This document shows, piece by piece, positions 52,322 to 62,586 of a stretch of 64,000 bases of DNA (its first letter is position 1; each line of letters begins with the position of its first letter). Source of the stretch: Paucisalibacillus globulus. Its GTDB lineage: Bacteria; Bacillota; Bacilli; Bacillales; Amphibacillaceae. The stretch spans positions 186,001 to 250,000 of the forward strand of contig NZ_LT855393.1 in assembly GCF_900184735.1 (NCBI RefSeq), given 5' to 3'. Under the pieces are notes generated by a model. The model saw only the letters and a program-made list of their open reading frames with translations. It searched no databases and had not been told where the DNA came from. Made by a program: the position numbers and the translations under genes.

Positions 52322-53614
52322 TCAACTCGATTTCTTCACAATATTAAAGTTATCCTGCAATAGTAACCAGTTCTGTGGAAATGCTAGCCCTAATTTCCAA
52401 TAACTAATTCCAAGTAATCCAAGTTCCTTAATCAAATCAAACTTAGCTTGTATCGAGCGTGCATCTTCAAACCAAACTTCATGTTGTCGCCCTTCTGCAT
52501 CCGTATAACGGAAAAATGGTGCCTGGGCTGTCGTATCATATTGAATCGGTACATTATGTTCACGAGCAAGTGCAATAGCTTGTTGTGGGCTTACGGCACG
52601 TGCATACTCTCCACCTGGAACAAATGGTAAGGTCCAGTCATAGCCATATAGATTTTGACCTAATAAAATCTTATTAGCCGGCATTTCTGTAAGGGCGTAT
52701 TCCACAACTCGTCGAACCTGATCAATTGGGGAAACTGCCATAGCAGGACCACCACTATAACCCCATTCATACGTCATCAGGACCACCATGTCATCGACGG
52801 CACCATGTGCACCATAATCATGTGCTTCATACCATTCCCCTTCTTGAGTAGCACTAACTTTAGGTGCAAGTGCACTAGACATTAATAGGCCCTGTGCAGA
52901 TAATCTATCCTTCGCTTTACTCAAGAAAGAACTATAAGCATCTCGGTCTTCCGGTGGTAAAAATTCAAAGTCAAAATGGACATCGGTAAAACCAACTTGC
53001 CCTGCTGTATTCACAATGTTATCTAGTAGCCTATTCTGCACTTCTTGTACGGTAACTACAATATGACCTAATTCCGCACTAAAGGCTCCTTCTTCCAGTG
53101 TGGTCACAACCATCATTAAATTAGCATTGTTGGCATCGGCAATTTCTTTGAAATTATTAAGTGGTGGGGCAGCCAAGCTTCCGTCTCGGTTTACTTGATA
53201 ACTAAAAGGTGCAAGGTAGGTTAGATAAGGAGTATTTTTACGTGCGGCATTTTCTAAAGCTTCAGAAACGGTACCCCCGGTAGGTTCAATGTAAGCATTG
53301 GAAACGATATCCCGCTTTTGACCCTGGGGAATATATAACCGTAACCCTACATTGAGGGGGGTGTTGACTGGAATATTATTAATTCTTGCAAGTTCTTGAT
53401 AAGACAAACCAAATTGTGCTGCGATTGAAAATAAACTATCGCCAGGTTGAACAAAATAAAAGCGCCCAACAATTGGAATAACCAATGCTTGCCCAACGAC
53501 AAGCTGATTTGGGGCATCTAATTCATTTGCATTTATTAAGGCATCCACGGTTGTACCGTATGTACCAGCAATGGAAAATACAGAATCACCCTGCGCGACT
53601 ACATGAATTTGCAT
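52322..53614 (-). CDS. yaaH: Spore cortex-lytic N-acetylglucosaminidase SleL (YaaH)
   Basis: GH18 glycosidase of the spore that cuts cortex peptidoglycan during germination. Start ATG at 53614 (MQIHVVAQGDSVFSIAG) after AAGGAGGG; 430 residues, no signal peptide, as usual. Two LysM domains (about 2-48 and 52-97) bind peptidoglycan. The GH18 barrel contains the acid motif HFDFEFL (catalytic Glu) and ends SYWKLGLAFPQNW. Named sleL in other Bacillus. Confidence 0.93.
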   Translation of the reverse strand: MQIHVVAQGDSVFSIAGTYGTTVDALINANELDAPNQLVVGQALVIPIVGRFYFVQPGDSLFSIAAQFGLSYQELARINNIPVNTPLNVGLRLYIPQGQKRDIVSNAYIEPTGGTVSEALENAARKNTPYLTYLAPFSYQVNRDGSLAAPPLNNFKEIADANNANLMMVVTTLEEGAFSAELGHIVVTVQEVQNRLLDNIVNTAGQVGFTDVHFDFEFLPPEDRDAYSSFLSKAKDRLSAQGLLMSSALAPKVSATQEGEWYEAHDYGAHGAVDDMVVLMTYEWGYSGGPAMAVSPIDQVRRVVEYALTEMPANKILLGQNLYGYDWTLPFVPGGEYARAVSPQQAIALAREHNVPIQYDTTAQAPFFRYTDAEGRQHEVWFEDARSIQAKFDLIKELGLLGISYWKLGLAFPQNWLLLQDNFNIVKKSS

Positions 53615-53704
53615 ATTCTCCCTCCTTAAGATCATATCCAAGTCGAAACTTGAACGAATGTCTCTATATACAAATTTATGAAGGGAGCATGTACGTTATG
53701 TCGA

Positions 53705-54241
53705 TTAAATAGGGGCAATATCGGCTTTCATAACGGACTTCATTAAATATAGTGCATAGTCATTCCCATCCTTTTCTTCAGATGCCATACAATTCTTGGG
53801 AATATGCATCGTAAAGTTGTACATATAAGCGTCCTTTGCAGTAAATAGAACACAAATATCACCTGCAATTCCTGCTAGGATAATTTTTGTAATTCGTAAT
53901 TCATCTAACAGTGCCTTTAGTGGTGTTTGAAAAAATGCAGAATGCTGTGGTTTAATGAAAAAGTAATCGTTAGCTGATGGTTTTATTTGCTTAATAATAT
54001 GGTGATTTTTTTCATTGGTACAATGTTGTACAATGGATGGAATATCGGAAGTCCATAAATGATAATGATCATTAACATAAATAATTGGAAGTTGATGTGT
54101 TTCGGCAATATGTCGTAGTTTGAGTAGATTTGGTAGGATTTCTTCCGTGTGAGAGCGTAATTTATCGCCTCCATCAAATTGGAAATCATTAATTAAATCG
54201 ATGAAAATAATGGCGGTACCAGCATATTGATTCTCCAACAA
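53705..54241 (-). CDS. yaaI: Isochorismatase-like cysteine hydrolase YaaI
   Basis: Start TTG at 54241, 8 bases after AAGGAGG; a GTG at 54250 lies inside that site. 178 residues. The isochorismatase-fold triad is visible as the Asp in IIFIDLINDF, the Lys in FIKPQHSAF and the Cys in LAGIAGDICVLFTA. Substrate unknown. Placed between yaaH and tadA (yaaJ), as in B. subtilis. Confidence 0.85.
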   Translation of the reverse strand: MLENQYAGTAIIFIDLINDFQFDGGDKLRSHTEEILPNLLKLRHIAETHQLPIIYVNDHYHLWTSDIPSIVQHCTNEKNHHIIKQIKPSANDYFFIKPQHSAFFQTPLKALLDELRITKIILAGIAGDICVLFTAKDAYMYNFTMHIPKNCMASEEKDGNDYALYLMKSVMKADIAPI

Positions 54242-54294
54242 GATGTCCACCTCCTTAACACTATGAGTTAGTAGTATTGATAAAATAAAAATAG

Positions 54295-54780
<486 letters not shown>

Positions 54781-54808
54781 CTTCCAAATATTATCTCCGG
54801 CCAGTCCA

Positions 54809-54836
54809 TTGATTTTTTCCCATAAGATGTTATAAT
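54809..54836 (+). promoter_or_regulatory. SRP RNA promoter
   Basis: TTGATT (54809-54814), 16-base spacer, TATAAT (54831-54836), 7-8 bases before the expected RNA 5' end. Confidence 0.8.
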
Positions 54837-54842
54837 GGATAT

Positions 54843-55113
54843 TACCGTGCTAGGCGGGGAGGTAGCGGTGCCCTGTACTCGCAATCCGCTATAGCGAGGC
54901 TGAATTCCCATCACGAGGTGGATGTCCGTATGGTCTGCCTCAAGGGATTGGTGTTGACGTTTAGGTCCTGCGCAACAGAGACCCACGAACCCTGTCAGGT
55001 CCGGAAGGAAGCAGCAGTAAGTGGTTATCTCTGTGTGCCGCAGGGTCACCTAAACCGAGCCATGAACTTGAGTAACGCATGGGGACATTTCATCGACGGT
55101 GGGTGCACGGCTT
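54843..55113 (+). ncRNA. scr: Signal recognition particle RNA (scRNA, long Bacillus type)
   Basis: RNA core of the SRP that directs Ffh to nascent membrane proteins. The ends ACCGTGCTAGGCGGGGAGG and GGGTGCACGGCTT pair. The conserved domain IV hairpin reads TGTCAGGTCCGGAAGGAAGC followed by AGCAGTAAG, and TGTGCCGCAGGGT closes it. The Alu-domain block GTAGCGGTGCCCTGTACTCG is typical of the ~270-nt Bacillus form. Position between tadA and dnaX is conserved. Confidence 0.95.
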
Positions 55114-55127
55114 ACATACTCAATTGG

Positions 55128-55162
55128 AAACCTCTTGTTTTGATACAAGAGGTTTTGTTTTA
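55128..55162 (+). terminator. SRP RNA terminator
   Basis: AAACCTCTTGT-TTTGAT-ACAAGAGGTTT followed by TGTTTTA. Confidence 0.9.
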
Positions 55163-55349
55163 TCATGTTATTCCCTCTTCAGAAGATTGGAATTTTACTA
55201 TTTTTGCACACAGACAGTAGTCTCCTTTAAACATCCTAATCCGTAATAAGAATACTCCCATACATATTCCAGATTTTCTTTTTCATTATCATTCACATTC
55301 GAACTTAAAATCGGTATAATTAGATAGAAATCAATGAGGGGAATCAATT

Positions 55350-57035
55350 ATGAGCTATCAAGCATTGTATCGCACATGGCGTCCGAGAACGTTTGAGGAT
55401 GTTGTAGGGCAAAGTCATATAACACGAACACTCCAAAATGCAATTGTTCAGGAAAAATTTTCACATGCATATTTGTTTACTGGTCCACGCGGAACCGGTA
55501 AAACAAGTGCTGCCAAAATTTTTGCTCAAACTATTAACTGTGAACATGCTCCGGTCAAAGAACCATGTAATGAGTGTGCTGCTTGCATTGGTATTCGGGA
55601 CGGATCCATTTCGGATGTTATCGAAATTGATGCTGCGTCTAATACTAGTGTTGATGATATACGTGAGATTCGTGAAAATGTTAAATACGCTTCTAGTTCC
55701 GTGCCGTATAAAGTTTACATTATTGACGAGGTCCATATGATTTCTGTGAATGCATTTAACGCATTACTGAAAACATTAGAAGAACCTCCTAAACATGTAG
55801 TATTTATCCTGGCTACGACAGAGCCACATAAAATACCGTTAACGATTATTTCTCGTTGTCAACGATTCGACTTTAAACCAATTCCTAACCAAGCAATTGT
55901 AGAGCGGATGCAAACTATTGTTGAAGCAGAAAGTGTTTCCGTAGCGAAGGAAGCCTTTGATGCGGTAGCATTAGCTGCAGAAGGTGGAATGCGTGATGCT
56001 CTTAGTATTCTAGATCAAGCGATATCCTATAGTGAAGCAAGTGTTGAACTGGAGGATGTTCTTGCTGTTACCGGTGGAGTTTCTCAAAAAATTCTCACGG
56101 ATATGGTTGCATCCATGCACCAGAAAGATGTTCAATCTGCATTAAAAATGCTTGATCAATTGATTCAAAATGGTAAAGATCCAGCACGATTTGTCTATGA
56201 TATCATTTATTTCTTACGTGATTTATTGCTATATAAGAGCGCACCTTCCTTAGAAGGGATTCTAGAGAGGGCCATTATTGATGATGCCTTTCAGCAGTTA
56301 GCATCGAATGTTCCAGAAACCTGGATTCAACATGCGATTATGCAATTAAATCAATGTCAGCAAGAAATGAAATGGTCTAACAATCCAAAGGTATTTATAG
56401 AGATTGCCATTATTACCATTTCCAATCGATATGAAGATACACCTCAAGCATCGGATTCCGTATCCTCAGAAGCAGTCATGCAATTAACACAGAAATTAGC
56501 ACATCTCGAGAAAGAAATTGCTAATTTAAAACAAATACCTACCGGGGGCGTGCAAGCACCTCAGCCGGAAAAGAAAAGACAAACAGCTACGAAATCCAAA
56601 AATAGTTACAAGATTCCTTATGAGCGAATCCGTAATGTGCTAAAAGAAGCACAAAAGCAATCACTCAAGGATGTACAATCACAGTGGGCTAATTTCCTTA
56701 GCAAACTGAAGTCAACAAGTGCTCCAGCACATGCAACCATTCAGGATGCAAAACCTGCTGCAGCATCAGATTCATCACTTGTTGTAGCATTTAAATATGA
56801 AATCCATTGTTCGCTTTTCATGGATAACCGTGAATTAGTAGAATCTATCTTAACAGGTATTCTAAATAAACCATTAACCATTATTCCGATTCCGAATCAG
56901 GATTGGCAAGAACTTCGGAATGAATATGTAAAAAGTCAAGAGCCATCTAGTTCAGGAGAACAAGCAAGTGGAGATCCTGTAGTAGAAGAAGCAAGAAAGC
57001 TTTTTGGGGATGACTTGATTGAAATACATGACTAA
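55350..57035 (+). CDS. dnaX: DNA polymerase III subunits gamma/tau
   Basis: Clamp-loader ATPase. 561 residues. MSYQALYRTWRPRTFEDVVG is the family start. Walker A GPRGTGKTSAAK (about 45-56), a four-Cys zinc module (CEHAPVKEPCNECAAC), the DEVHM Walker B and the SRC sensor (ISRCQRFDF). The C-terminal third is divergent, with a coiled coil near 375-395. No obvious slippery frameshift site was seen, so probably only the full-length form is made. GAGGGG precedes the ATG. Confidence 0.95.
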   Translation: MSYQALYRTWRPRTFEDVVGQSHITRTLQNAIVQEKFSHAYLFTGPRGTGKTSAAKIFAQTINCEHAPVKEPCNECAACIGIRDGSISDVIEIDAASNTSVDDIREIRENVKYASSSVPYKVYIIDEVHMISVNAFNALLKTLEEPPKHVVFILATTEPHKIPLTIISRCQRFDFKPIPNQAIVERMQTIVEAESVSVAKEAFDAVALAAEGGMRDALSILDQAISYSEASVELEDVLAVTGGVSQKILTDMVASMHQKDVQSALKMLDQLIQNGKDPARFVYDIIYFLRDLLLYKSAPSLEGILERAIIDDAFQQLASNVPETWIQHAIMQLNQCQQEMKWSNNPKVFIEIAIITISNRYEDTPQASDSVSSEAVMQLTQKLAHLEKEIANLKQIPTGGVQAPQPEKKRQTATKSKNSYKIPYERIRNVLKEAQKQSLKDVQSQWANFLSKLKSTSAPAHATIQDAKPAAASDSSLVVAFKYEIHCSLFMDNRELVESILTGILNKPLTIIPIPNQDWQELRNEYVKSQEPSSSGEQASGDPVVEEARKLFGDDLIEIHD

Positions 57036-57065
57036 AATTACCTAAATTTAAAGGAGGCGTTTTCC

Positions 57066-57386
57066 ATGAAAGGTATGGGAAATATGGGCAATATGATGAA
57101 ACAAATGCAAAAAATGCAAAAGAAAATGATGCAAGCGCAAGATGAATTATTCGAAATGGAATTTGAAGCATCTGCAGGTGGCGGTATGGTAACCGTTAAA
57201 GCTAATGGAAAGAAAGAAATTATCGATGTAGAAATTAAAGAAGAAGTTGTGGATCCAGATGATATTGAAATGCTACAAGATCTAATCCTTGCGGCAACTA
57301 ATGATGTTCTAAAGCAAGTTGATGATAAAACAAATGCAACAATGGGGCAATTTACAAAAGGATTGAACATGCCAGGAATGTTCTAA
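57066..57386 (+). CDS. yaaK: Nucleoid-associated protein, YbaB/EbfC family
   Basis: Small dimeric DNA-binding protein. 106 residues. A Met-, Lys- and Gln-rich helical N-terminus ([20 protein letters not shown]) is followed by the YbaB core with [22 protein letters not shown] precedes the ATG. The dnaX-yaaK-recR order is widely conserved. Confidence 0.93.
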   Translation: MKGMGNMGNMMKQMQKMQKKMMQAQDELFEMEFEASAGGGMVTVKANGKKEIIDVEIKEEVVDPDDIEMLQDLILAATNDVLKQVDDKTNATMGQFTKGLNMPGMF

Positions 57387-57390
57387 TTTG

Positions 57391-57419
57391 TCTAGCTTCA
57401 GGCACCTTATGCATTTCTT
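57391..57419. repeat. Family B remnant: both ends joined
   Basis: TCTAGCTTCAGGCACC (57391-57406) is identical to the left end of the complete element at 61359-61374, and CCTTATGCATTTCT matches its right end CCTTACGCATTTCT with one change. The roughly 170-bp interior is missing. It sits in the yaaK-recR spacer, within an operon. Confidence 0.75.
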
Positions 57420-57433
57420 AGGGGGAAGACATC

Positions 57434-58030
57434 ATGTATTATCCAGAGCCGATTACGAAATTAATCGATAGCTTTACAAAATTGCCAGGTATTGGGCCGA
57501 AGACGGCTGTTCGTCTGGCATTTTTTGTGTTAAATATGAAAGATGATGATGTACTTGAATTTGCTAATTCACTGGTTAATGCCAAACGTGAATTAACACA
57601 TTGTTCCGTATGTGGTCATATCACAGATCAGGATCCTTGTGCTATCTGTACGGATTCCACAAGAGATAATTCTGTTATTTGTGTCGTTCAGGATCCAAAA
57701 GACGTGATAGCCATGGAGAAAATGAAAGAATTCCATGGTAAATATCATGTGCTACATGGCGCCATTTCACCAATGGATGGAATTGGTCCGGAAGACATAA
57801 ATGTTCCAGATTTGTTAAATCGTTTAAAAGACGAAGAAGTGAATGAAATTATCTTAGCAACAAACCCTAATATTGAGGGAGAAGCAACTGCAATGTATAT
57901 TTCGCGTTTAGTAAAGCCTTCTGGTATCAAAACAACAAGGATTGCACATGGTTTACCAGTTGGTGGCGATTTAGAGTATGCAGATGAGGTAACATTATCG
58001 AAAGCGTTAGAGGGTAGGAGAGAACTGTAA
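57434..58030 (+). CDS. recR: Recombination protein RecR
   Basis: Acts with RecF and RecO to load RecA on gapped DNA. 198 residues. Helix-hairpin-helix [15 protein letters not shown] (about 17-31), four-Cys zinc finger ([16 protein letters not shown], about 57-72) and TOPRIM domain with [25 protein letters not shown] precedes the ATG. Confidence 0.96.
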   Translation: MYYPEPITKLIDSFTKLPGIGPKTAVRLAFFVLNMKDDDVLEFANSLVNAKRELTHCSVCGHITDQDPCAICTDSTRDNSVICVVQDPKDVIAMEKMKEFHGKYHVLHGAISPMDGIGPEDINVPDLLNRLKDEEVNEIILATNPNIEGEATAMYISRLVKPSGIKTTRIAHGLPVGGDLEYADEVTLSKALEGRREL

Positions 58031-58045
58031 AGTCGGGTGACATCA

Positions 58046-58270
58046 GTGGGAAGAAAGAAAAGAAAGCAAAAGCGAGAGGTCGATGAGCTTTTACTTGATG
58101 CTATCTTCTCCATCGAACACGAGTGGAAACAGATAAGGTCCATCGTTGAAAAATCCATTGAGCCAACATTCGAGGGGAAAAGCACAGAGAAAATTGCTCA
58201 ATCTAAGTATTTATTTTTATTAAGAGAAGCAAGGCGCCGTAAGATAAGCGCGATTAGGTATAGTAAATAA
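58046..58270 (+). CDS. yaaL: YaaL family protein (DUF2508)
   Basis: 74 residues from GTG at 58046, with GGTGA 5 bases upstream; a GTG at 58037 overlaps this site. Very basic N-terminus (MGRKKRKQKREVDE), otherwise helical and charged. The spacing and place between recR and bofA match B. subtilis yaaL. Function unknown. Confidence 0.82.
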   Translation: MGRKKRKQKREVDELLLDAIFSIEHEWKQIRSIVEKSIEPTFEGKSTEKIAQSKYLFLLREARRRKISAIRYSK

Positions 58271-58273
58271 AGG

Positions 58274-58312
58274 AAACACCTACAATTAATTTTGTAGGTG
58301 TTTTTATTTTAG
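58274..58312 (+). terminator. dnaX-yaaK-recR-yaaL terminator
   Basis: AAACACCTACA-ATTAATTT-TGTAGGTGTTT followed by TTATTTTA. Confidence 0.9.
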
Positions 58313-58324
58313 GTTGTTTCCCTA

Positions 58325-58760
58325 ATCACTTCAACCCAAATTTATAGCCAAAACGAAGTGCAACGGGTTCTCATTCATCATTTCAACCCAAATTTATAGC
58401 CAAAACGATTTGTGACAGGTTCTCATTCATCACTTCAACCCAAATTTATAGCCAAAACGAAGTGCAACGGGTTTTTATTCATCATTTAAACCTGAATTCA
58501 TAGCCCAAATGATGTGCAACAGGTTCTCATTCATCATTTCAGCCCAAATTTATAGCCAAAACGAAGTGCAGCGGATTCTCATTCATCATTTCAACCTGAA
58601 TTCATAGCCCAAATGATGTGTGACAGGTTTTCATTCATCACTTCAACCCAAATTTATAGTCAAAATGATGTGCGACAGGCTTTCATTTATCATTTAAACC
58701 TGAATTCATAGCCCAAATGATGTGCAACAGGTTCTCATTCATCATTTCAACCATGTGACT
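58325..58760. repeat. Family C tandem array 2, 52-bp period, eight units plus a partial one
   Basis: Unit starts (CAACC/AAACC) fall at 58332, 58384, 58436, 58488, 58540, 58592, 58644, 58696 and 58748, exactly 52 bp apart. Two unit forms occur. One reads ...CCCAAATTTATAGCCAAAACGAAGTG... and the other ...CCTGAATTCATAGCCCAAATGATGTG...; the second forms the inverted pair AAATGATG/CATCATTT. Shared with array 1 at 41.4 kb. From 58760 to bofA nothing else is seen. Confidence 0.92.
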
Positions 58761-58929
58761 GTATCAATATGATTTAACTCAATAAATCCCTAAAAACTCA
58801 CTCACAGATTTAACTAACTTTAAATTGAATTAAAACCAGTATAGAAATTAGCCTTGTTTTGGTTCTTTTTTCTTGCTCTGAGTCATATCTACATATATAA
58901 GGGACAAGTTAAAAGGAGTTGATTTTTGG

Positions 58930-59196
58930 ATGGAACCTGCAGTCATTATTTCTATTATGGTGGCAGTTATTGTCTTACTACTATTTGTCGGAACTTCATT
59001 TAAACCAATGCGTTTTCTTGTGAATGGTACGGTGAAATTAGGAATTGGTATATTATTTTTATTCTTTTTTAACGTGATTGGTGGATCATTTGGATTGCAT
59101 ATTCCAATCAATATTTTTACGGCAGTCGTGTCTGGATTTTTAGGATTATTTGGTGTTGCAAGTCTAGCAGCTATTCATTTAATTATTCTTCCTTAA
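58930..59196 (+). CDS. bofA: Pro-sigma-K processing inhibitor BofA
   Basis: Membrane protein that, with SpoIVFA, holds back the SpoIVFB protease until the forespore signals. 88 residues with two hydrophobic segments (about 5-22 and 36-55) and a hydrophobic end. NGTVKLGIGILFLFFFNVIG and the final GFLGLFGVASLAAIHLIILP match the family. AAGGAG lies 11 bases before ATG. In B. subtilis an rRNA operon follows; here it does not. Confidence 0.92.
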   Translation: MEPAVIISIMVAVIVLLLFVGTSFKPMRFLVNGTVKLGIGILFLFFFNVIGGSFGLHIPINIFTAVVSGFLGLFGVASLAAIHLIILP

Positions 59197-59272
59197 AAGT
59201 TTCAAAGATTTAACGTATAGCTTCCGTTAAAGTTGGACAAACTGGTTACTAGTTTTAACGGAGGTGGGGAAA

Positions 59273-59467
59273 ATGGAAGAAAGAATCGTAGAATTAGAGT
59301 GTTGTGGGATTTGCGAGGAGAAAAAGCATCGTGGAATTCATCTATACCATATGTTTATTTGCACGGATTGCGAATACAATATGATTCATACAGAACCTCG
59401 CGAGGAAAAGTATAATTACTATCTACAAAAATTAAAAAATATTAATCAACCTACTTTATTTTCATAG
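59273..59467 (+). CDS. csfB: Anti-sigma-G factor CsfB (Gin)
   Basis: Small zinc protein that inhibits sigma-G early in the forespore and later sigma-E. Start ATG at 59273, 6 bases after GGAGGTG; 64 residues. Two pairs CGIC and CTDC flank HRGIHLYHMFI, the Gin pattern, and the end INQPTLFS resembles the B. subtilis end. Follows bofA by 76 bases. Confidence 0.92.
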   Translation: MEERIVELECCGICEEKKHRGIHLYHMFICTDCEYNMIHTEPREEKYNYYLQKLKNINQPTLFS

Positions 59468-59477
59468 ATTTATCGAG

Positions 59478-59516
59478 AAGGCCTTTGCATTATTTTTTTG
59501 CAAAGGCCTTTTTTGT
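59478..59516 (+). terminator. csfB terminator
   Basis: AAGGCCTTTGCA-TTATTTTTT-TGCAAAGGCCTT followed by TTTTGTT. Confidence 0.92.
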
Positions 59517-59596
59517 TGTTATGATATTTTTAGACTATTTTGGTATAGTTTGGTACTACTGATAGAAACTGTGCGGCTATTTATTAAATTGGGGGA

Positions 59597-59832
59597 GCAT
59601 CATTCCCGCTACGGAAATACACTCCGCTTTTACTGCCAGCACAGGGGCGACATCTGTTCGAAAAGACCTCACAGTGTCTGCCTTGCCGCGGGCGGCTGGT
59701 GAGCCTCCTCAGAGCTGAAGCTCCTGCGGGAAAAGCACGTGTCCGAAGACCCCGCAGAGGTGAACTTTCCTCGAGGAGGCTGAGGCCGGGCCCGCGGAAA
59801 GCGGAGTATTCTGCCGGAGCGGTATCATCATA
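59597..59832. repeat. Family A repeat, copy 6 (long, composite)
   Basis: The left half (CCCGCTACGGAAATACACTCCGC... to GGCGGCTGGTGAGCC) matches copies 3 and 5. The right half (GCACGTGTCCGAAGACC... to GGAGTATTCTGCCGGAGCGGTAT) is the reverse complement of copy 1. It therefore joins the two end subtypes in one unit. The region is GC-rich and generates spurious open frames. It separates csfB and yaaO. Confidence 0.85.
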
Positions 59833-59944
59833 TCTTATATTGTTACCACACATTTACCTTTTACTATCCGTTAGATTAAACTAAATGGAGAATACAATCT
59901 TCTAGAAAACAAACTATTTATTAGCTTTGGAGAGGAAATTTAAC

Positions 59945-61363
59945 ATGGATCACTATAAAAAGCCGTTATTAAAACGGATTATCGAATTTACTAAAGAAAA
60001 TTCTATTTCATTTCATGTTCCAGGACATAAAAATGGTGCTGTTTTTTTAGAAGCAGCAAAGCCATATTTTGAGTCTATCTTACCTATTGATGTAACAGAA
60101 TTGACTGGTTTAGATGATTTACATGCACCACAAGAAGCGATAAAAGAGGCACAGGATTTAGCAGCAGATTATTTTGGAGCAGAGCACACATTTTTCTTGG
60201 TTGGTGGTAGTACAGCTGGAAACTTGGCTATGATATTATCCGTATGTAATCCTGGAGATACCATCATTGTTCAACGTAATAGCCATAAATCCATTATGAA
60301 TGGATTGGAATTAAGTGGGGCAAAGCCAATTTTTATCAGTCCAGAGTTTGATGAAACTGTTCATCGCTACACGGCTCCAAGTTACGAAACGGTGGAACAA
60401 GCTATTGTAAGCCATCCAAATGCAAAGGCTTTAGTATTAACCTATCCAGACTACTTTGGGAAAACCTACGATATCAGGAGGACCATTGATTTAGCACATC
60501 AATATCAAATTCCTGTGTTAGTAGATGAGGCACATGGTGTTCACTTTTCCATTGGTGAACCATTTCCAAAGTCTGCTATTTACTTAGGAGCAGATATTGT
60601 CGTACAATCAGCGCATAAGATGGCTCCAGCAATGACAATGGCATCCCTATTACATGTAAACTCTAAACTTATTTCTAAAGATGATGTAGCTCATTATTTA
60701 CAAATACTACAGTCAAGCAGCCCATCCTATCCACTGATGGCATCATTGGATGTCGCAAGATCCTATTTGGCAACACTTTCTAAAGAGGAACTAGATGCGA
60801 TTTTAAAAAGTGTGATGAGCTTTAGAAGTGTGCTGGAGCAGGGAGAGCATTGGCAAGTTCTTCCGACCGATGATCCATTAAAAATAACACTACAGGTTAA
60901 CAATAGGTTATCTGGATTTGAAGTAGCAGATTTTTTTGAGGCTCATCATGTGTATCCAGAACTAGCAACGGATAAACAAGTTTTATTCATTCATGGATTA
61001 AAGGTATTTAAAGAAACAGAGCAAATTGGAAATATCGTGAAAAGCTTCAAGGAAGAATATAAATATCTCCTAAATCATGCTACAATAGAGGTAAGTAACT
61101 TATTTAAAGAGCCTTTATCACAATTAGCAATAAGCTATCACGATATGTTCAAGCTTCCTAGAAAAAGGGTGCAATTGGAGGAAGCGGTCGGATACGTTGC
61201 TGCAGAAGCGGTTATCCCTTATCCGCCAGGTATTCCTGTTATGTTAAAAGGGGAACGTGTAACAGAAGAACAAATTAGGCTAATTCAGCATTTAATAAAG
61301 CAAGGCGCAACAATTCAACACCAGGATATTAAACAAGGCATCCAGGTTTTTGTTGGTGTCTAG
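59945..61363 (+). CDS. yaaO: PLP-dependent Orn/Lys/Arg decarboxylase-family protein YaaO
   Basis: Start ATG at 59945 after GAGAGG; 472 residues. Fold-type I PLP enzyme of the group III decarboxylase family: the PLP Asp motif LVDEAHG (about 192-198) and the Schiff-base Lys225 in SAHKMAPAMTM are present, with HVPGHKNG near the N-terminus. B. subtilis YaaO is unassigned; the paralogue SpeA decarboxylates arginine. Substrate is not determinable here. Its TAG stop coincides with the left end of family B copy 2. Confidence 0.9.
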   Translation: MDHYKKPLLKRIIEFTKENSISFHVPGHKNGAVFLEAAKPYFESILPIDVTELTGLDDLHAPQEAIKEAQDLAADYFGAEHTFFLVGGSTAGNLAMILSVCNPGDTIIVQRNSHKSIMNGLELSGAKPIFISPEFDETVHRYTAPSYETVEQAIVSHPNAKALVLTYPDYFGKTYDIRRTIDLAHQYQIPVLVDEAHGVHFSIGEPFPKSAIYLGADIVVQSAHKMAPAMTMASLLHVNSKLISKDDVAHYLQILQSSSPSYPLMASLDVARSYLATLSKEELDAILKSVMSFRSVLEQGEHWQVLPTDDPLKITLQVNNRLSGFEVADFFEAHHVYPELATDKQVLFIHGLKVFKETEQIGNIVKSFKEEYKYLLNHATIEVSNLFKEPLSQLAISYHDMFKLPRKRVQLEEAVGYVAAEAVIPYPPGIPVMLKGERVTEEQIRLIQHLIKQGATIQHQDIKQGIQVFVGV

Positions 61364-61563
61364 CTTCAGGCACCAGCGACTAGCGAGACTTCCCTCACCT
61401 CCGTGCGATAAGTCAACATCGACTTAAGTATTAAAGGAAGGTCGACTAAAACCGGCCATTGCGGCCAACGTCGACATACCCCTATGAAGGGGCATGTTTC
61501 CTTTATCTCCTACGGCTCAGTCCAGTCCGTACGTCGCAAACTGTTGCCTTACGCATTTCTATT
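61358..61563. repeat. Family B structured repeat, copy 2 (complete)
   Basis: Runs from GTCTAGCTTCAGGCACC, overlapping the yaaO stop, to CCTTACGCATTTCT before the tmk ribosome-binding site. Inside: GACTAGCGAGACTTCCCTCACC, GTCGACTAAAACCGGCC-ATTGC-GGCCAACGTCGAC (paired) and CCCCTATGAAGGGG (paired). It defines the ends of the family. Confidence 0.88.
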
Positions 61564-61580
61564 AAAAGGAGAAGGATTAA

Positions 61581-62560
<980 letters not shown>

Positions 62561-62586
62561 TTAATGATTGAAAGGGGGCTGAGCGC

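Noticed and set aside
58325-58760. CRISPR array
   Set aside because: The period is regular but there are no unique spacers between short repeats; the whole 52-bp unit repeats, and no cas genes are present in the window.
59584-59884. Open frames of 61 and 89 codons on both strands
   Set aside because: They lie entirely within the GC-rich family A repeat, have Arg/Pro/Ser-rich translations and no ribosome-binding sites.
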